DNA of 64,000 nucleotides from the NCBI RefSeq assembly GCF_028583425.1, contig NC_072796.1, positions 143,167,464 to 143,231,463 of the forward strand, in the 5' to 3' direction. Below are positions 8,645 to 19,569 of this stretch, piece after piece. The notes beneath the pieces were generated by a model. It was not told the origin of the DNA. It saw only the letters and a list, made by a program, of their open reading frames with translations, and ran no database searches. The translations under genes were made by a program, and so were the position numbers. The DNA is from Eublepharis macularius. Taxonomy: Eukaryota > Chordata > Lepidosauria > Squamata > Eublepharidae. Numbering within the stretch: the stretch's first letter is position 1; each line of letters begins with the position of its first letter.

Positions 8645-9575
8645 TAAAAAAAATATTTAACAAAATTTATATCCTGCCCTTCTGCTCTCACAAGGGCCAT
8701 CAAGGCAGCTAAGGAATTGAAACATACATACTAAAATCAAGTTATAAAACCATTAAAATCAGCTAAGATACATTAAAAACATACAAGGACAAAAGTCATA
8801 AAACATACAAAGACATAAAAACAACAACTAAAACATTTAAAATAATGAACACATTGAGCATGGAGGAGGGATTGCTGGGGGTCTGACAAACAAATCAAGG
8901 AAGTCTCACCTGCTGGCAGAAGACGGCAATAGAAAGGGGAGACCGTTCCAGAGTTCGGGTGCCACAAAGGCCCTCTTCCGAGACGCCACCCACGTTCTCT
9001 CTCAAAGCGGGAGTACACAAAGCGGGCCCTCTAAAGATGACCCCAGTGGCCGGGTAAGGGAGTAGATGGTTCTTCAGATATGTTGCTCCCAAACCATATA
9101 GGGCCTTAAAGGTCAGCACCAGCAACTTGCATTGGACCTGGAAACAAATTGGAATCCAGTGTAGATAGGCCAAGACTAGAATGATATGGCCCCTATGACA
9201 CACCCCAGTCAGCTTGCTGGCTGCAGCGTTCTGCACCAATCAAAGTTTCTGGACACTTTACGAGGGCAGCCCCATTGGTCGGTCGGTCGGTCTTATAGTT
9301 TGCTCTGCCTGCAAACGGGCTCAGAGCAGATAAATATCAATATTAAAGTTCACATTAAAACCATAAATGAGCACACAGTTCAGTAAAAAGAGTTCTAGGC
9401 CGCAGCCCACATTATTCCACCCCAACCTGCTTGAGCAGGCTTCAAGCATTCCAAATGCAAGTTTAATAAAAATAAAAAGAGAACCCAAGGATATAAAGCA
9501 AGGATATAAAGAAAAGGTGAAAACACACAGTCTTCTCACCCTCGACTCAGTACTTATCCCACACAATGTTTAATC
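8645..9575 (+). mobile_element. Degenerate interspersed repeats (two adjoining)
   Basis: From 8,655 the sequence reads TTTATATCCTGCCCTTCTGCTCTCACAAGG, followed by A-rich filler and then GACCGTTCCAGAGTTCGGGTGCCAC, CAAAGCGGGCCC and TATAGGGCCTTAAAGGTCAGCACCAGCAACTTG to about 9,260. This is the long non-coding retroposon type also present at 22.2-22.8 and 25.0-26.3 kb. A (GGTC)4 run sits near 9,277-9,292. A second fragment starting TTATAGTTTGCTCTGCCTGCAAACGGGCTCAGAGCAG follows with an A-rich body to about 9,575. Confidence 0.55.
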
Positions 9576-10589
9576 AGGATAGGAGAGGCATTCTCGAAGT
9601 TGCAGCATTCAAAAGTCCTTTATAACCTTGACTCTCAGAGTGGGGACTTTCCTATTGTCCCTTGACACACGGCTGAGCCGGCATCTCTAAAGCAACATTT
9701 CATCTTTCATGGTTGTGGTGCTGCAGAATCACTGAGGCCAGGCCCATTTTGAGACACAAACATAGTGACTGCGCCCCATGCTCTGTGCTTGCGTTGTGGT
9801 GACTGGGGCTCCTTCACAGTGTCCCACATACATTCAGGCTGGGAATGAGGGGTGTGCAGGTGAACAACAATAACAGTGCCGCCTTAGGCAGAGTGACACC
9901 CTTCCGTGCCCACTGAAATCCATGGGCGTAGAAGAGTCCTGTCTTCTTAAGATTGCACGGCATAGTACGCAAGCTGAGTGTGTTCAAAAGCAATGAGCTT
10001 GTGGAATTTATTCCTTACTCGGAATTTCTGGGTACGGAAGTTCTTGGTGTCTGACTGCATTCCAAGTCCCCTTTCCCGAGGGCTGAGAAGTTCCAGGGGT
10101 AGCACTTCATTCCCTCCAACAGTATTTTACTTTTCTGAAGCACTTTCACTGCAAGAAAAGGCTGAAGAGTTTGGGTTTCTCAGTTTAGGGGGGAAAGACA
10201 GCTAAATTGTACAAGACAGGTTTATGAAACAATACATGGTCTGTAGAGAGTGGTTGGATTAATATTTTTTTAATTCAAATTTTATTTGAAAATGAAAAAC
10301 AAAAGGCCTCATGCATAAGAGAGGTGAATGAATGGATAACGTGCCATCAAGTCGCAACTCTGTGCCCAGGGTGTTTACGGCAAGGGATGAGCAGAGGTGC
10401 TTTGCCATTGTCTTCCTCCACGCAGCAAGCTCCGTCTCCCTTAAAGGTCTCCCATCCAAGCAGTGACCGTGGCCAACCTAGTTTTGTTTCCGAGCAGAGT
10501 CCGAGGAGCTCAGGTTAATGCTGGGCTCTTTGGGCTGCTAAAAAGTGGATACAAAGAGCTTGATACACGGAGCTTTTTCTGCCTCTGCC
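9576..10589. other. Intergenic, no gene recognised
   Basis: Mixed unique sequence. Near 10,325-10,460 there is GATAACGTGCCATCAAGTCGCAACTC...TTGCCATTGTCTTCCTC...GTCTCCCATCCAAGC, a pattern typical of an old squamate SINE or retroposon fragment. Confidence 0.45.
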
Positions 10590-10789
10590 ATAATACTAGT
10601 ACTCAGGCGCAGCCAATGTTGATGAGTAATAGATTCAAAACGGACCAAAGGCAGTACTTCTTTACTTGACAAGCCATTAAAAAGTAGAGCTTGCAGCCAG
10701 AAGATGTGGTGAGGACCACCAACACAGGTGGCTTTAAAAAGGGATTCGATAAATGCAAGGAGAAGAGGTCCACCCAAGGTAGTTGCTAT

Positions 10790-11048
10790 CAGGGCTTTTT
10801 TTCAGCTGGAACGCGGTGGAACGGAGTTCCAGAACCTCTTGAAAATGGTCACGTGGCCGGTGGCCCCGCCCCCCTGATCTCCAGACAGAGGGGAGTTTAG
10901 ATTGCCCTCCATGCCGCTGCAGCGCGGAGGGCAATCTCAACTCCCCTCTGTCTGGAGATCAGGGGGCGGGGCCACCAGCCATGTGACCATTTTCTCCGAG
11001 GGCAACCCACTGAGTTCCACCACCTCTTTTCCCAGAAAAAAAGCCCTG
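10790..11048 (+). mobile_element. Non-autonomous hAT-type palindromic element
   Basis: The ends are inverted repeats: CAGGGCTTTTTTTC at the left and AAAAAAAGCCCTG at the right. The 8-bp target duplication GTTGCTAT lies at 10,782-10,789 and 11,049-11,056. An 8-bp duplication with CAGGG termini is the hAT signature. Inside, the sequence is itself a long palindrome around a GCCGCTGCAGCG centre (GGGGCGGGGCCACC and GATCTCCAGACAGAGGGGAG face their complements). There is no coding sequence. A second copy is at 30,325-30,614. Confidence 0.88.
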
Positions 11049-11085
11049 GTTGCTATAATGGCTAAATAGAACCCCCATGTTTAGA

Positions 11086-11308
11086 TCTAGAGGAGTTAGC
11101 CGTGTTAGTCTGTAGTTGCAAAATAGTACAGTCCAGTAGCACCTTTAAGACTAACCAACTTTATTGAAGCATAAGCTTTCGAGAAACACAGCTCTCTTCA
11201 TCAGATGCATTGTCAGATGTATCTGCCGAAGAGAGCTGTGCTTCTTGAAAGCTTATGCTTCAATAAAGTTGGTTAGTCTTAAAGGTGCTACTGGACTCTT
11301 TACTATTT
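11086..11308 (+). mobile_element. AGCATAAGCTTTCG palindromic element with 12-bp target duplication
   Basis: The arms GTCCAGTAGCACCTTTAAGAC...AGCATAAGCTTTCGAGAA and their complement face each other around a TCAGATGCATTGTCAGATG centre. CCCATGTTTAGA occurs at 11,074-11,085 and again at 11,309-11,320. The left end carries an extra one-sided stretch (GGAGTTAGCCGTGTTAGTCTGTAG). Other copies of the family lie at 19,570-19,740, 42,487-42,640, 43,590-43,705 and 44,495-44,600. Confidence 0.8.
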
Positions 11309-11400
11309 CCCATGTTTAGAGGCACCGTATCTCCGAATCCCAGTGCCAGCGGGGACCACAGCAGTAGGGTTTGACCACCATGTCCTGGTTGTAGATTGGA

Positions 11401-12539
11401 GGGGGGGGGGTGTCTGCAGGCGACAGGAAGATGGATTGGATGGACCCACTTGATTCAGCCAAACTAATCCTGACTTCACCCTGCAAGCCACAAGCCTGCG
11501 CCCAGAGGGCTATTTACACAAAGTGGACCACATCTCTCGAACAAGGCCTGGACCACTTCCTCAGCAAGGAGAGCTTGGGCGTCTGCAGCTGCTTCCAGCC
11601 CCTCTATGGAAACCGAATATATGCAGAACATGGGGCGGTTGAGGTCAGCACCTCCTCTTCCAGCTCCGTGGATCTCCCATGTCCCCACCCTGCTCCAGAG
11701 GCCAGAGACTGAACCTGGGGTCATACCCATGCCGAGCAGATGCCCTGACCCAGCTCCCCGCCCCCAGGAAGATTCCCCCCTTTTCCCCTGGGGCCTGAGC
11801 TTATTGGGGAATTGAACCCAAGACATCTCACACTTGGCACATTCAAACTGCTTGGCCTAAGCCTTCCTCCTGAAAGCACAAGAGCTTTGTGGAGCCTTTC
11901 TGCACACTTAAAGAGCAGCTGCCCAGCGGGCAAAAGAGCTGCAGCCAGGTGGCAGGTAGTGGGTGGTGCGTGATGCTCCGGAATCTCTGGCAGGGCCTGG
12001 CAGGGCCAACAGATGTTCCAGCCACTCATTAGCTTCTTCCTCGAGCACAACTGCCAGCTCTGATCTACATCAGCCCTCTGCTTACTCTCGCCCCACCCAC
12101 TCTAGCACACTTCACGGTGCCCTGCTGGTGCCCGCCTGATGCCAGCAAGGACAGCTCACCTGCCCGCCACGTGCACCCAAAACGAGCAGCCAGGAATACC
12201 CTGTCCCAGGGCAAGACAAGGGGTGCCAGTGCGAACCATGGCAAAGGGGGGTTCTCCCTCTTAAGAGTTCAGAAGAGACATGAGTGTGGTAGCTGGCCTC
12301 TGAGCCGCGGCATGCCAGCCCAGGAGGAAGCCTACAGAGCGAGGGCCCTGGACTCAAAGCTGCTTGGAAATGATACCTGCCGGTCTAGAAAGCTTTGGCT
12401 CAAAGACCAGGTGCCGGAGGGCAAGGGGTTGTGGAGACCCCTTGTCTGTGAGCTAATAATCTTATGGTTCATGTGCTTCTCCCTGAGGAGATCGGGAAGG
12501 CCACCACGGTGCCAGCATTCTATGCAAAGGGCTCAGGGG
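11401..12539. other. Intergenic, no gene recognised
   Basis: There are long but domain-free overlapping frames on both strands (for example a 218-residue frame on the plus strand from 12,117) with no conserved motif or exon-like boundary. I see no repeat structure except a G-run at about 11,401-11,410. Confidence 0.45.
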
Positions 12540-12855
12540 CGCCTTGTTTCCTACTGTAGTGGAATGCAACAGCGCAAGTGCGAAATTCACAGTCTATCGC
12601 AACCCTTATCGGGAGGTCTCACCTTCCTTTTACAGCGCCGTCTTTCACTTTTTTATTGGGCACTTTCTCTATGCGATGCCTCCAAGTTCTTTTTGTTGTT
12701 GTTGTCTGCATTGCTGCCCAATTGTGTAACCCTAGTCCTGCCAAACTGTGAACCGGAGGTCTCTGCTGTCTGATAGTTTTAGGTACTATAAGCTACTTTA
12801 AAGATTTGTAGATACTGTAAAGGAAGAAAATAAAAATAAACCCCACCCCACAAAT
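12540..12855. other. AT-richer patch with tandem AATAAA motifs
   Basis: Close to 12,825-12,840 the plus strand carries GAAAATAAAAATAAACC, two overlapping polyadenylation hexamers. Upstream is a T-rich, UTR-like stretch including TTTTTGTTGTTGTTGTC. The composition differs from the flanks and looks like a transcript 3' end or a retrocopied 3' UTR. No upstream coding exon is identifiable, so it stays unassigned. Confidence 0.3.
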
Positions 12856-14261
12856 TTCCGCAACATTACAAGCCGTAGGTGAAGGAAAAACTCCTCCTGC
12901 GCACAGAGGCATTCTCTCTTCTTTGATTACTTCTCCTGTCCCAGGGGACCTCTGTCCTCCTCGCTTCCAGGCAGCAACTAGCTCTGCGCCCCACTCCCTG
13001 GGCAAATGCTCAGGAATGCCCAGGAGGCCTTGGCTCCATAGGGCAAACCCACCCACCCCAAACCAGTGCGGATCCAACCAACCCTCCTTGGAGCAGGGCA
13101 GCGGTGGGGGGGACTTGTGTTTTACCGCTTTTCTTGCCTGACCAGCAAGGGCCGTGAAGACTTGGGTGTTCCTGGCAAACGGCAATGCCAGAGGGAGTCT
13201 GGCGCTTTGTGGGGGGCGTTCAGAAGAACCCCTCCAGCGTTGGCACGGAAGGGGCTCCTTGGGCCTCGACCTGGCCCGCGCCTGAATCTCAAAGGGAAAT
13301 CGTGTGTGTGGGTGGCGGGGGGGGGGGCAGCTCTCGAACAGACAGTCCCTGCCCGCCCTCGCCTGGCAAGGGCACATGGGCTCGGTTCGTTGCCACCCCA
13401 GCGAGGTAGCAGGCGGCCCTTGGCCATTGAGGGGGGTGGCGTCGGGCATGGGAATTCGTAAAGGCTCCTTTAGCGAGGGGGGGGGCTGCCAGGCTGAAAG
13501 ACGGGAGGGGCCCCCTCCCTGCCCTCGGAGCGCCCCACAGACTCGGCCTGGCGCTGCCGGAGGAGCAAGAGGCGCTTCCCGGTCCCCTCGTAGGAGCCTC
13601 TGGGCGGGAGGGGAGCCTGGCCCGGGCCGGCCCGGGCCGCGTCAGCTGCCGCGCTCCTCCGTCGGCTTAATTGCGCCGCTCCGCTGCCAGCTGGGCCGGC
13701 CGGCCGCGCACCTGCTCGGGCGCCCCGTCCGCTCGCCCCGCCGGGGCGCTCTCCTCGGGCGCCCTGCGCAGGCCTGGGGCTGCCGGGGAGCTGGAGGCGG
13801 CCGGACTCGCGGCTCCGAAGCACCGCCAGAGACAAAGCCGTCGAGGCGCTCCTGCCCGCTGCGCCGGGCGACCCTCCTTCCCCAGGCCCCGGACGGCGCG
13901 GGAGCGGGAGCGCGGCCAGGGCGCCAGGGACGCCGAGGCTCTCGGGCGGCAGGAGTTTACCGGCGGGAGATCCCGCGCCGGCCGCACCTCCGAAATAAAA
14001 TGTGGCCGCCCGACCCCCAGGATCGGTGGGGCAGTGGCATTAGGGCTGTCCTCCGGGATGCTGACTTGCCTGCTTCACTTGCAGGCCGCCTTTCTCGCAG
14101 AGGCTCAAGGCGGATTCCAGAATTAGGAAACCCGGAGGGAAAGGCAGGAGAAAGGCTGTTAAGAATTAGCCTAACCTTTTCCACGAGACATTAAAACCAC
14201 CTCCCGATTCCATCCCGATCTTTTACAGTTCCCCCTTTCCACACCCCTATGCCTAGGGTGT

Positions 14262-14420
14262 GGGCTGGGAAATTCCTGGAGATTTGGGGGTAGAGCTTGA
14301 GGAGGGGGCTCAGCGAGGTATAAAGCTATAGAGCCCGCCCTCCAAAGCAGCCGTGTCTCCAGGGCGGCTGGTCTCTGTGGCCTGGAGATCAGCTGTCATT
14401 CCGGGAGATCTCCACCGGCG
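14262..14420 (-). mobile_element. GTTGCCA-family element fragment inside the CpG island
   Basis: The sequence GGGAAATTCCTGGAGATTTGGGGGTAGAGCTTGAGGAGGG, then AGGTATAAAGCTATAGAG, CAGCCGTGTCTCCAGGG and CCTGGAGATCAGCTGTCATTCC matches copy B at 1,138-1,384. Its lower CpG content marks it as an insertion into the island. Confidence 0.6.
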
Positions 14421-14888
14421 CCCTTTTCAATAATGCCCCTTTCCCGTCCGCGTCATCGGCTTTGGAGGCACGTAAACGCGAAGGAGCCTCGTGGGCCGAA
14501 GAGCCGAGCCATGCATTGCCAGCCCGCCTTCCAGGCTCGGGCTGAAGGCGGCTCCCTCAGCCCCGCTTTGGGCTCCGCCCCAGAAGCCTGGCCTCGAAGA
14601 CCTGCGCCCTCCCCCCGGCCTGGGAGCTCCCCGGGGTAGGTCGGTGAAAAGAACCTTTGCACGGCGGGAAGGGCCCTTCTGGGCGGTGCGCGCTGTCCGG
14701 GTGGGATTCGCACCAAGGCCCCGTCCAGAGTGCCGCCGCCCCGCCGCCGGCGCCTTGGAAATACCCCCGAAAGGGCCGCTTGGGCAAGCCTCGCGGCGGC
14801 TTTCCCGGACGCATCTGGCGAGGGCGCCTGTTGCCTGGCAGAGTCCAGGCCGGGATCATGGGGGGAGGGGGCGCCATGGGCTGTGACC

Positions 14889-14919
14889 CCCCTCCCTCCC
14901 TCCCTCCCTCCCTCCCTCC
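14889..14919. repeat. (CCCT)n tetranucleotide repeat
   Basis: Seven or so tandem CCCT units inside the CpG island. Just to the right, at about 14,951, the minus strand reads CTCGGAGGTAAAGC, a fair splice-donor match (G|GTAAAG) that could end a minus-strand 5' exon. This is unproven. Confidence 0.6.
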
Positions 14920-15737
14920 AATAGTTCAGCCCGTTAAGCCAAAGCTTTACCTCCGAGGGCAGGAACCCGCGCACAGCCCGAGCACATCGTCTGCAGAGGG
15001 CAAAGGACTCCTGCACCCCCCGCACGCCGTCGGGAAGCCAAGGAAGTGGCGCGTGGCCCGGTGCTCGCCGGCTCAGATTCCCAAGGATGAGGCCAAGAGC
15101 CGCTGGCCAGCGCCCTCTCCCGCTGGGGGCTTTGGGACTGTGTCGTGGAGCTGTTGGCTCCGCCCTGAGCTTGGCAACCGGCTGCCGGCTGCTTTCGAAC
15201 CCAGGCCCTGCCCTGGACGACTGCAGCGGCAGCGCCAAGCTCCCTCGGACCACTGCTGCGCCAGTCCTGGGGGCTTGGCCGGCTCTACCGACGCCTCTCT
15301 GGCTTTGCCACCTCTGCCACTGTAGAGCCCGACCGCTTGCGGGGGCCTCTGGGACCCCAGGCACGCAACGCTCCCTGGCGCCTTGAAGTGCAAACGGACA
15401 CATGTTGGCAAGCATCCCCCTGCCCGGCGGCTTGGGCAAGAGAACCTCGGGGGCTCCTCCCGCATCCCGCTGTTTCGTGCCTGGAAGGGAAGAGGCGCTT
15501 GGACTCCCTGGGTGCAACCGGCACAAGTAAAGGAAGGCAGCTGGGGGGGGGGGCTCCTGTCCCTGGGGGTGAGGGGGAGAAGAGTGGGCACTAAGACCCG
15601 CGCGGCCCCCGCTGCACCCCCGCCCGCCTTTGTCACTGTCACTGGTCGCAAATGAAGCGGTAAAGGAACAGATCAGCCCCCACCCCCCCAGGGAGGCCAC
15701 AGGCCGCCGCCAGCGCGGAGGGGAGGAGGTGGGGGGG

Positions 15738-15800
15738 CCCATTAGTTGTGGATGGAGTCTGTTTCATTGTCCACTCTATAAAAGCAATTAAAAGGGGAGG
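15738..15800. promoter_or_regulatory. AT-rich core with TATA box inside the CpG island
   Basis: A sharp AT-rich patch of about 60 bp sits in otherwise GC-saturated DNA. On the plus strand it reads CATTGT (SOX-type), TATAAAAG at 15,777-15,784 and CAATTAAAAGG. Such a preserved patch in an island that has otherwise drifted to G+C suggests selection, either as a core promoter or as a conserved element. There is no direct evidence of transcription. Confidence 0.4.
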
Positions 15801-17620
15801 CCTCTCGCAGCCAGGAGGCCTGGGGGGGGCGGGCGGGCGGGCAAGGGGGTTCCCTTACGGGCCGCCTGCTCGACCGAGGCTCGGCAGAGATGCGGCAGGC
15901 GAGCCAGGGATCCGGGAGGGCCTCGGGCCCCTCTCGCCCACCCAAGGGCCGCCGCCCGCTGCCCAGGGAGGTGGGGAGAGTCCTCCGCGTTGCTTTTCGG
16001 GTGCCAGGCCGCCCCAAGAGCCTCCCGGGCGATGCTGCTGAGTGGAGGCCAGGCATGGCGGGGGGGGGGGCTGTCCTTGGGCTGGGATTGAGAGCCTCGG
16101 GGCCCGTGGCAGGCAGGCCGCGCCTTGCGGGAGCAGCCTGTGCCCAAGAGCCCCTGCCGCCGGGAGAGCCGGAGGAAGACGGGCAGAAGCGCTCCCGGGC
16201 TCTGCTTAGAGGGACCCGGGAGAGAGACACGCCGGGCCTTCCTCCCCAAGCCCTCCGGCCCCTCGAGGAACGGGCCTGGGCTGACCCCTTAACTTGCTGG
16301 GAAAGTGTCCGGGAGCGCGCCGGGCCCGGCGGGGGCTGCCTGGCGTTCCTCGGCCCCACGGGAGCCGCCGCTTGGCTCGGGGCTGCTTCGAGGTCCCGGC
16401 CTGCTGCTGAGCGCACGTGCCCCGGGATCGAGGCCTCCGGGCAGAGGCCGGCGAGGCTGCAGCCTGCCCTCGGGGCACGATCCGGCCTGGCGCGGGGCCT
16501 GGAAGCGCCCCCCGCCCGCCTGCCCGCAGGCAGACTCGCCCTCGGAGCCGGAGAACCAGAGGAGGGCCGGCCGGCGAGCGACCCCCGCCCGCCCCCAATC
16601 AGGCCAGGCCAGGCCGGGCGGCCCCTCCCCAGAGCCGGGCGCCGGGACTGGCGGGGGGCAAAGGGGGCGGCAGCGACGGGGCCGGGGCAGAGCGGGGGGG
16701 GGGGACGAAGCGTCCCTTGCAAGCCCCCCGCCGGCTCCCGCGCCCATGGCAACCCCCGACGACCCGCGCCCCTCTCCGCCTCTGGCCCCGGGGCGCCCGA
16801 CCCGGCAGCGCGCAGGGAAGGGCTCGGTCCGCCACTGGCCTGGCCGGGTGGGGCGGCGGGGCTGCCTCAGTCGGGCCCGGAGAGGGCAGCGCCAAGCGGG
16901 CTGCGGCGCTGGCAGGCCCGCCGGGGCGCTCGGCTCGGAGCCAGGCCGCGGCCGAAAGGCCGTCGCGGGCCTCGCCCGTCGCCGTCAGCGCTGCGGCCGA
17001 GAGGCCAGCGGGGCACGGCCCGGCAGCTCCGCAGGGGCCGCTCGTGGTCTGGTCTTGGCCAGCCGCAGCGGCCCCCGGGCAGGAGCCCGCGCCGGGAACG
17101 GGCCCGGCAGGCGAAAGGGCCACCCCGGCGGCCGGGCTGTCCTCTGCCCCGAGGGCGCGGCGGGGCGGCGAGAGGGGCTCGTCCCCTCCCCTCGGGGCGG
17201 GCCGTCGGAGTCGCCGCGAAGGGCGGCAGCACCACCTGGTGGGCAAAGCGGGCAGGCAGGCGCGCTCCTTGGCAGGCTGCGGCGGTGGGTGCGAGAAGCG
17301 GCGGCTCCTCCGCGAACCGGCCTCTCTGCAGAGCTTGTCCTGCCCACGTGCCCTTGCCCGGAGCGAAGGGTGGCCGAGGAGGCACTGGCAGGGCTCCTTC
17401 TGTTGTGGCCCCCACGGCTCAGCTCGGTCTGCCCCCATTCAGGTGCTGTCAATGGTGCCACCGCCTCTTGCCCCGTGCTGGGGCTGCCTCCCGGTGCCGG
17501 TCATCGGGTGCAGGGCTGGGCTGCAAGATTCGGGCCCAGCAGCACCTGGAAGACCGACTCGATTCCCAGGGTCGGAGCTTCCCAGAGGCAGGGCTCCCTT
17601 CCTCAGATAGACGGAGCGGG

Positions 17621-18118
17621 GAAAAGTGAGGTCAGCCTGTACCTGCGAGAGGTTTTTTGTAAGCAGACCCCAGCGAGGTTCTCCTGGCAGTGACTGTCGA
17701 GCCCTACCCAGAGCCGTGCAGGTGAGGGACTGGCCAGAGGGTGAGCTACCCAGTCACAATCCCCAGCAGGGTTGGGGGTGCAGGGCAAGTTGACTCTACT
17801 GCCACCACCAACTGGTCTCCCTTGCTGGCCCCTTCTGGAGGCGCTGTTTTGCGGAAGTGTCGAGACCATTTAAATAAACTGTGTTTAGCTTTGGAGCCTG
17901 GACTAAAACCAGCAACCTGCTTTGCCCCGGGCAGAGAGTCCCAGCTCCTAGTTGCTGGGTAAAACTTGCTTTTAAAGCCACAGCCCGGAACCTAGCCTAG
18001 AGGAAGGAATCCCGGAGCCCCTAATGAACACCTTACTTGTAATGCACAAAGATACACAGGACGGGTGATAAATGTGTGTGAAAACTCTGAGCTACACAAA
18101 CCGCAAACAACACCGATT
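17621..18118. other. Transition from CpG island to intergenic DNA
   Basis: GC content falls, and no gene or repeat is recognised. The plus strand holds AATAAA near 17,873. Confidence 0.4.
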
Positions 18119-18440
18119 CTACGGCTCGTTGTGAATGTAGGCAGATTGTGAGAGGGAAGGCAGGAAAGGGTGAGCCAGCGCTCCGCTCTCCTGCCCTCTG
18201 CTCTCCGGCCCTTTCCTATCTGTCCAGGATAATGCTGATCGCCACTTTGGGGTCAGGAAGGAATTTTCCTCCAAGCCAGATTGGCCAGGGATCCTGGAGG
18301 GTTTTTGCCTTCCTCTGGGCACAGAGAAGGGTTCACTTGGAGAGATGAAAGAGGGAGGTATCTGTGAATTTCTTGCGTTGTGCAGATGGTCAGACTAGAT
18401 GGCCCTTGGGATCCCTTCCAGCTCTACAATTCTATCGTTC
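18119..18440 (+). mobile_element. CR1-type LINE 3' UTR tail
   Basis: The segment ends GGTCAGACTAGATGGCCCTTGGGATCCCTTCCAGCTCTACAATTCTATC, the characteristic 3' end of CR1-clade retrotransposons, whose tail is a short repeat (ATTCTATG-like) and not poly(A). A related tail is at 38,345-38,645, and a copy with the ORF2 end at 28,893-29,195. Confidence 0.75.
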
Positions 18441-19569
18441 TGCATCCTGTCTTAGCAGTCAAGTGCCAGGCCCTCTTGAATGCAGCTGCTGAGCTCCTCC
18501 TACAGCTTCTCCTCTTCCTCCAAGCAAGGCACTGGATGCTAACCCTAGCCGAGAAGGGAGCCCTTGCCTCTGCGCACCGTTGGAATTGCTGCTTTATGCC
18601 ATGGCCTGTGTGGGCCAGGACAGTCTACAACGACTGGCGGTGGAACGGTGTCTGAGCTGGGACCCCATTCACGGCGGCACTTTAACATCCTGACTCACAG
18701 CCACCACTCACTGTCATTGTCACTTCCAATTTTAAATGGCATATAGTAAAAAAGACTTAAAAATCGCTTTGAGATTTTTTTTGAGATGAGGATTACTTCT
18801 TTAATATCTCTATGCCTTTGGTATCTGCCCGTGAACCCAGCTAATCTTCATTGCAAAAAGTAGGCAACGCAGACTCTCCACTGCTGGTCATCTGAAGGGT
18901 GCATCTGACCGCACAGGTGCGAAGAGGGGACCGCAGCAAGTGATTCCGTGCCTGACTCGCTCTTCGGCCCTGGGGGATGCTTTGTCTTCTCTGGTAAGAG
19001 ATGGCTTAATTCTCAGGCAATGACAGGCTGCAAGGACCCGACCCTCTAGCAAACGCCAGCATTGCCCTGCGCGAGCCTGCTCAGCGCCCAGGAACACCGG
19101 TCAGGAGCTCCACTTGAGGGAGGGCGTCCAAGCAAGGGGCACCAGAACAGATGGAGCTGCTGCCCCCGAGCCAGGCCTTCCCTGGTCCCTCGGGGTCAGT
19201 CTTGCCTCCACTGACTGCCAGCGGTTCTGCAGGGCCTTAGGAGGCCAGGGTTCATTTGAGGGGGGGCCACTGTTCTGGTCTGTAGTAAATTGCAGGATTT
19301 GAGTCCAAGGGGCCACTGGGCTCAAATCCTGGGGAGGCCAAAGTGTTTCACCTTGCCTACCACCTGATCCCTTGAACGGGAGACGGTGGGCATGGAACCA
19401 GGGACCAGTACTGACCCACAGCCCCAGTGGGGTTTGCTTGGCGACTGCACTCAGGCCAACGTTCTCAGCAGGCCTGGTTTGGGGCTAGCCCTGTTCATGC
19501 CAGGCGGAGCCTCTCGCCCCTCAATGGAGGTCTCCCTTGGATGGAACTTTTCTGTCTGTCAAATAGTAA
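18441..19569. other. Intergenic, downstream of TMEM249
   Basis: No coding region is supported. Several short frames overlap without domains. No further repeat is recognised. Confidence 0.45.

Larger units (their letters stand above)
10590..11400 (+). mobile_element. LINE-like fragment split by two later insertions
   Basis: The peptide NRFKTDQRQYFFT near 10,630-10,667, then EDVVRTTNTGGFKKGFDKCKEKRST near 10,697-10,775, matches the C-terminal end of CR1/L2-type LINE ORF2 proteins (GGFKKGIDKF-like). The host element is interrupted first at 10,790-11,048 by a hAT-type element with an 8-bp target duplication, then at 11,086-11,308 by a palindromic element with a 12-bp duplication. Its sequence resumes after each insertion (GTTGCTATAATGGCTAAATAG, then ATGTTTAGAGGCACCGTAT). 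Confidence 0.6.
13300..17620. promoter_or_regulatory. Large CpG island without a recognised coding gene
   Basis: About 4.3 kb of very GC-rich sequence with dense CpG (runs such as GGCCCGGGCCGCGTC and CCGGCCGGCCGCGC), far above the rest of the window. Open frames up to 579 residues exist on both strands, but they are arginine/alanine/proline/glycine-rich, overlap one another and have no domain, as expected when stops are rare in GC-rich DNA. A short MITE-like piece interrupts it at about 14,262-14,420. By synteny it lies on the SCRT1 side of TMEM249, so it could be a promoter or 5' region of SCRT1 or of a non-coding RNA. Confidence 0.75.

Noticed and set aside
15890-17629. 579-codon open frame on the plus strand in the CpG island (and overlapping long frames on both strands, for example 14,453-15,742 and 16,305-17,693)
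   Set aside because: Composition is R/A/P/G-rich with no domain, all frames are open at once because GC-rich DNA lacks stops, and no splice or start context stands out.
1-18000. SCRT1 coding exons
   Set aside because: Synteny predicts SCRT1 to the left, but neither the conserved MPRSFLVKK start nor any C2H2 zinc-finger motif was found on either strand, so the coding exons lie outside the window.
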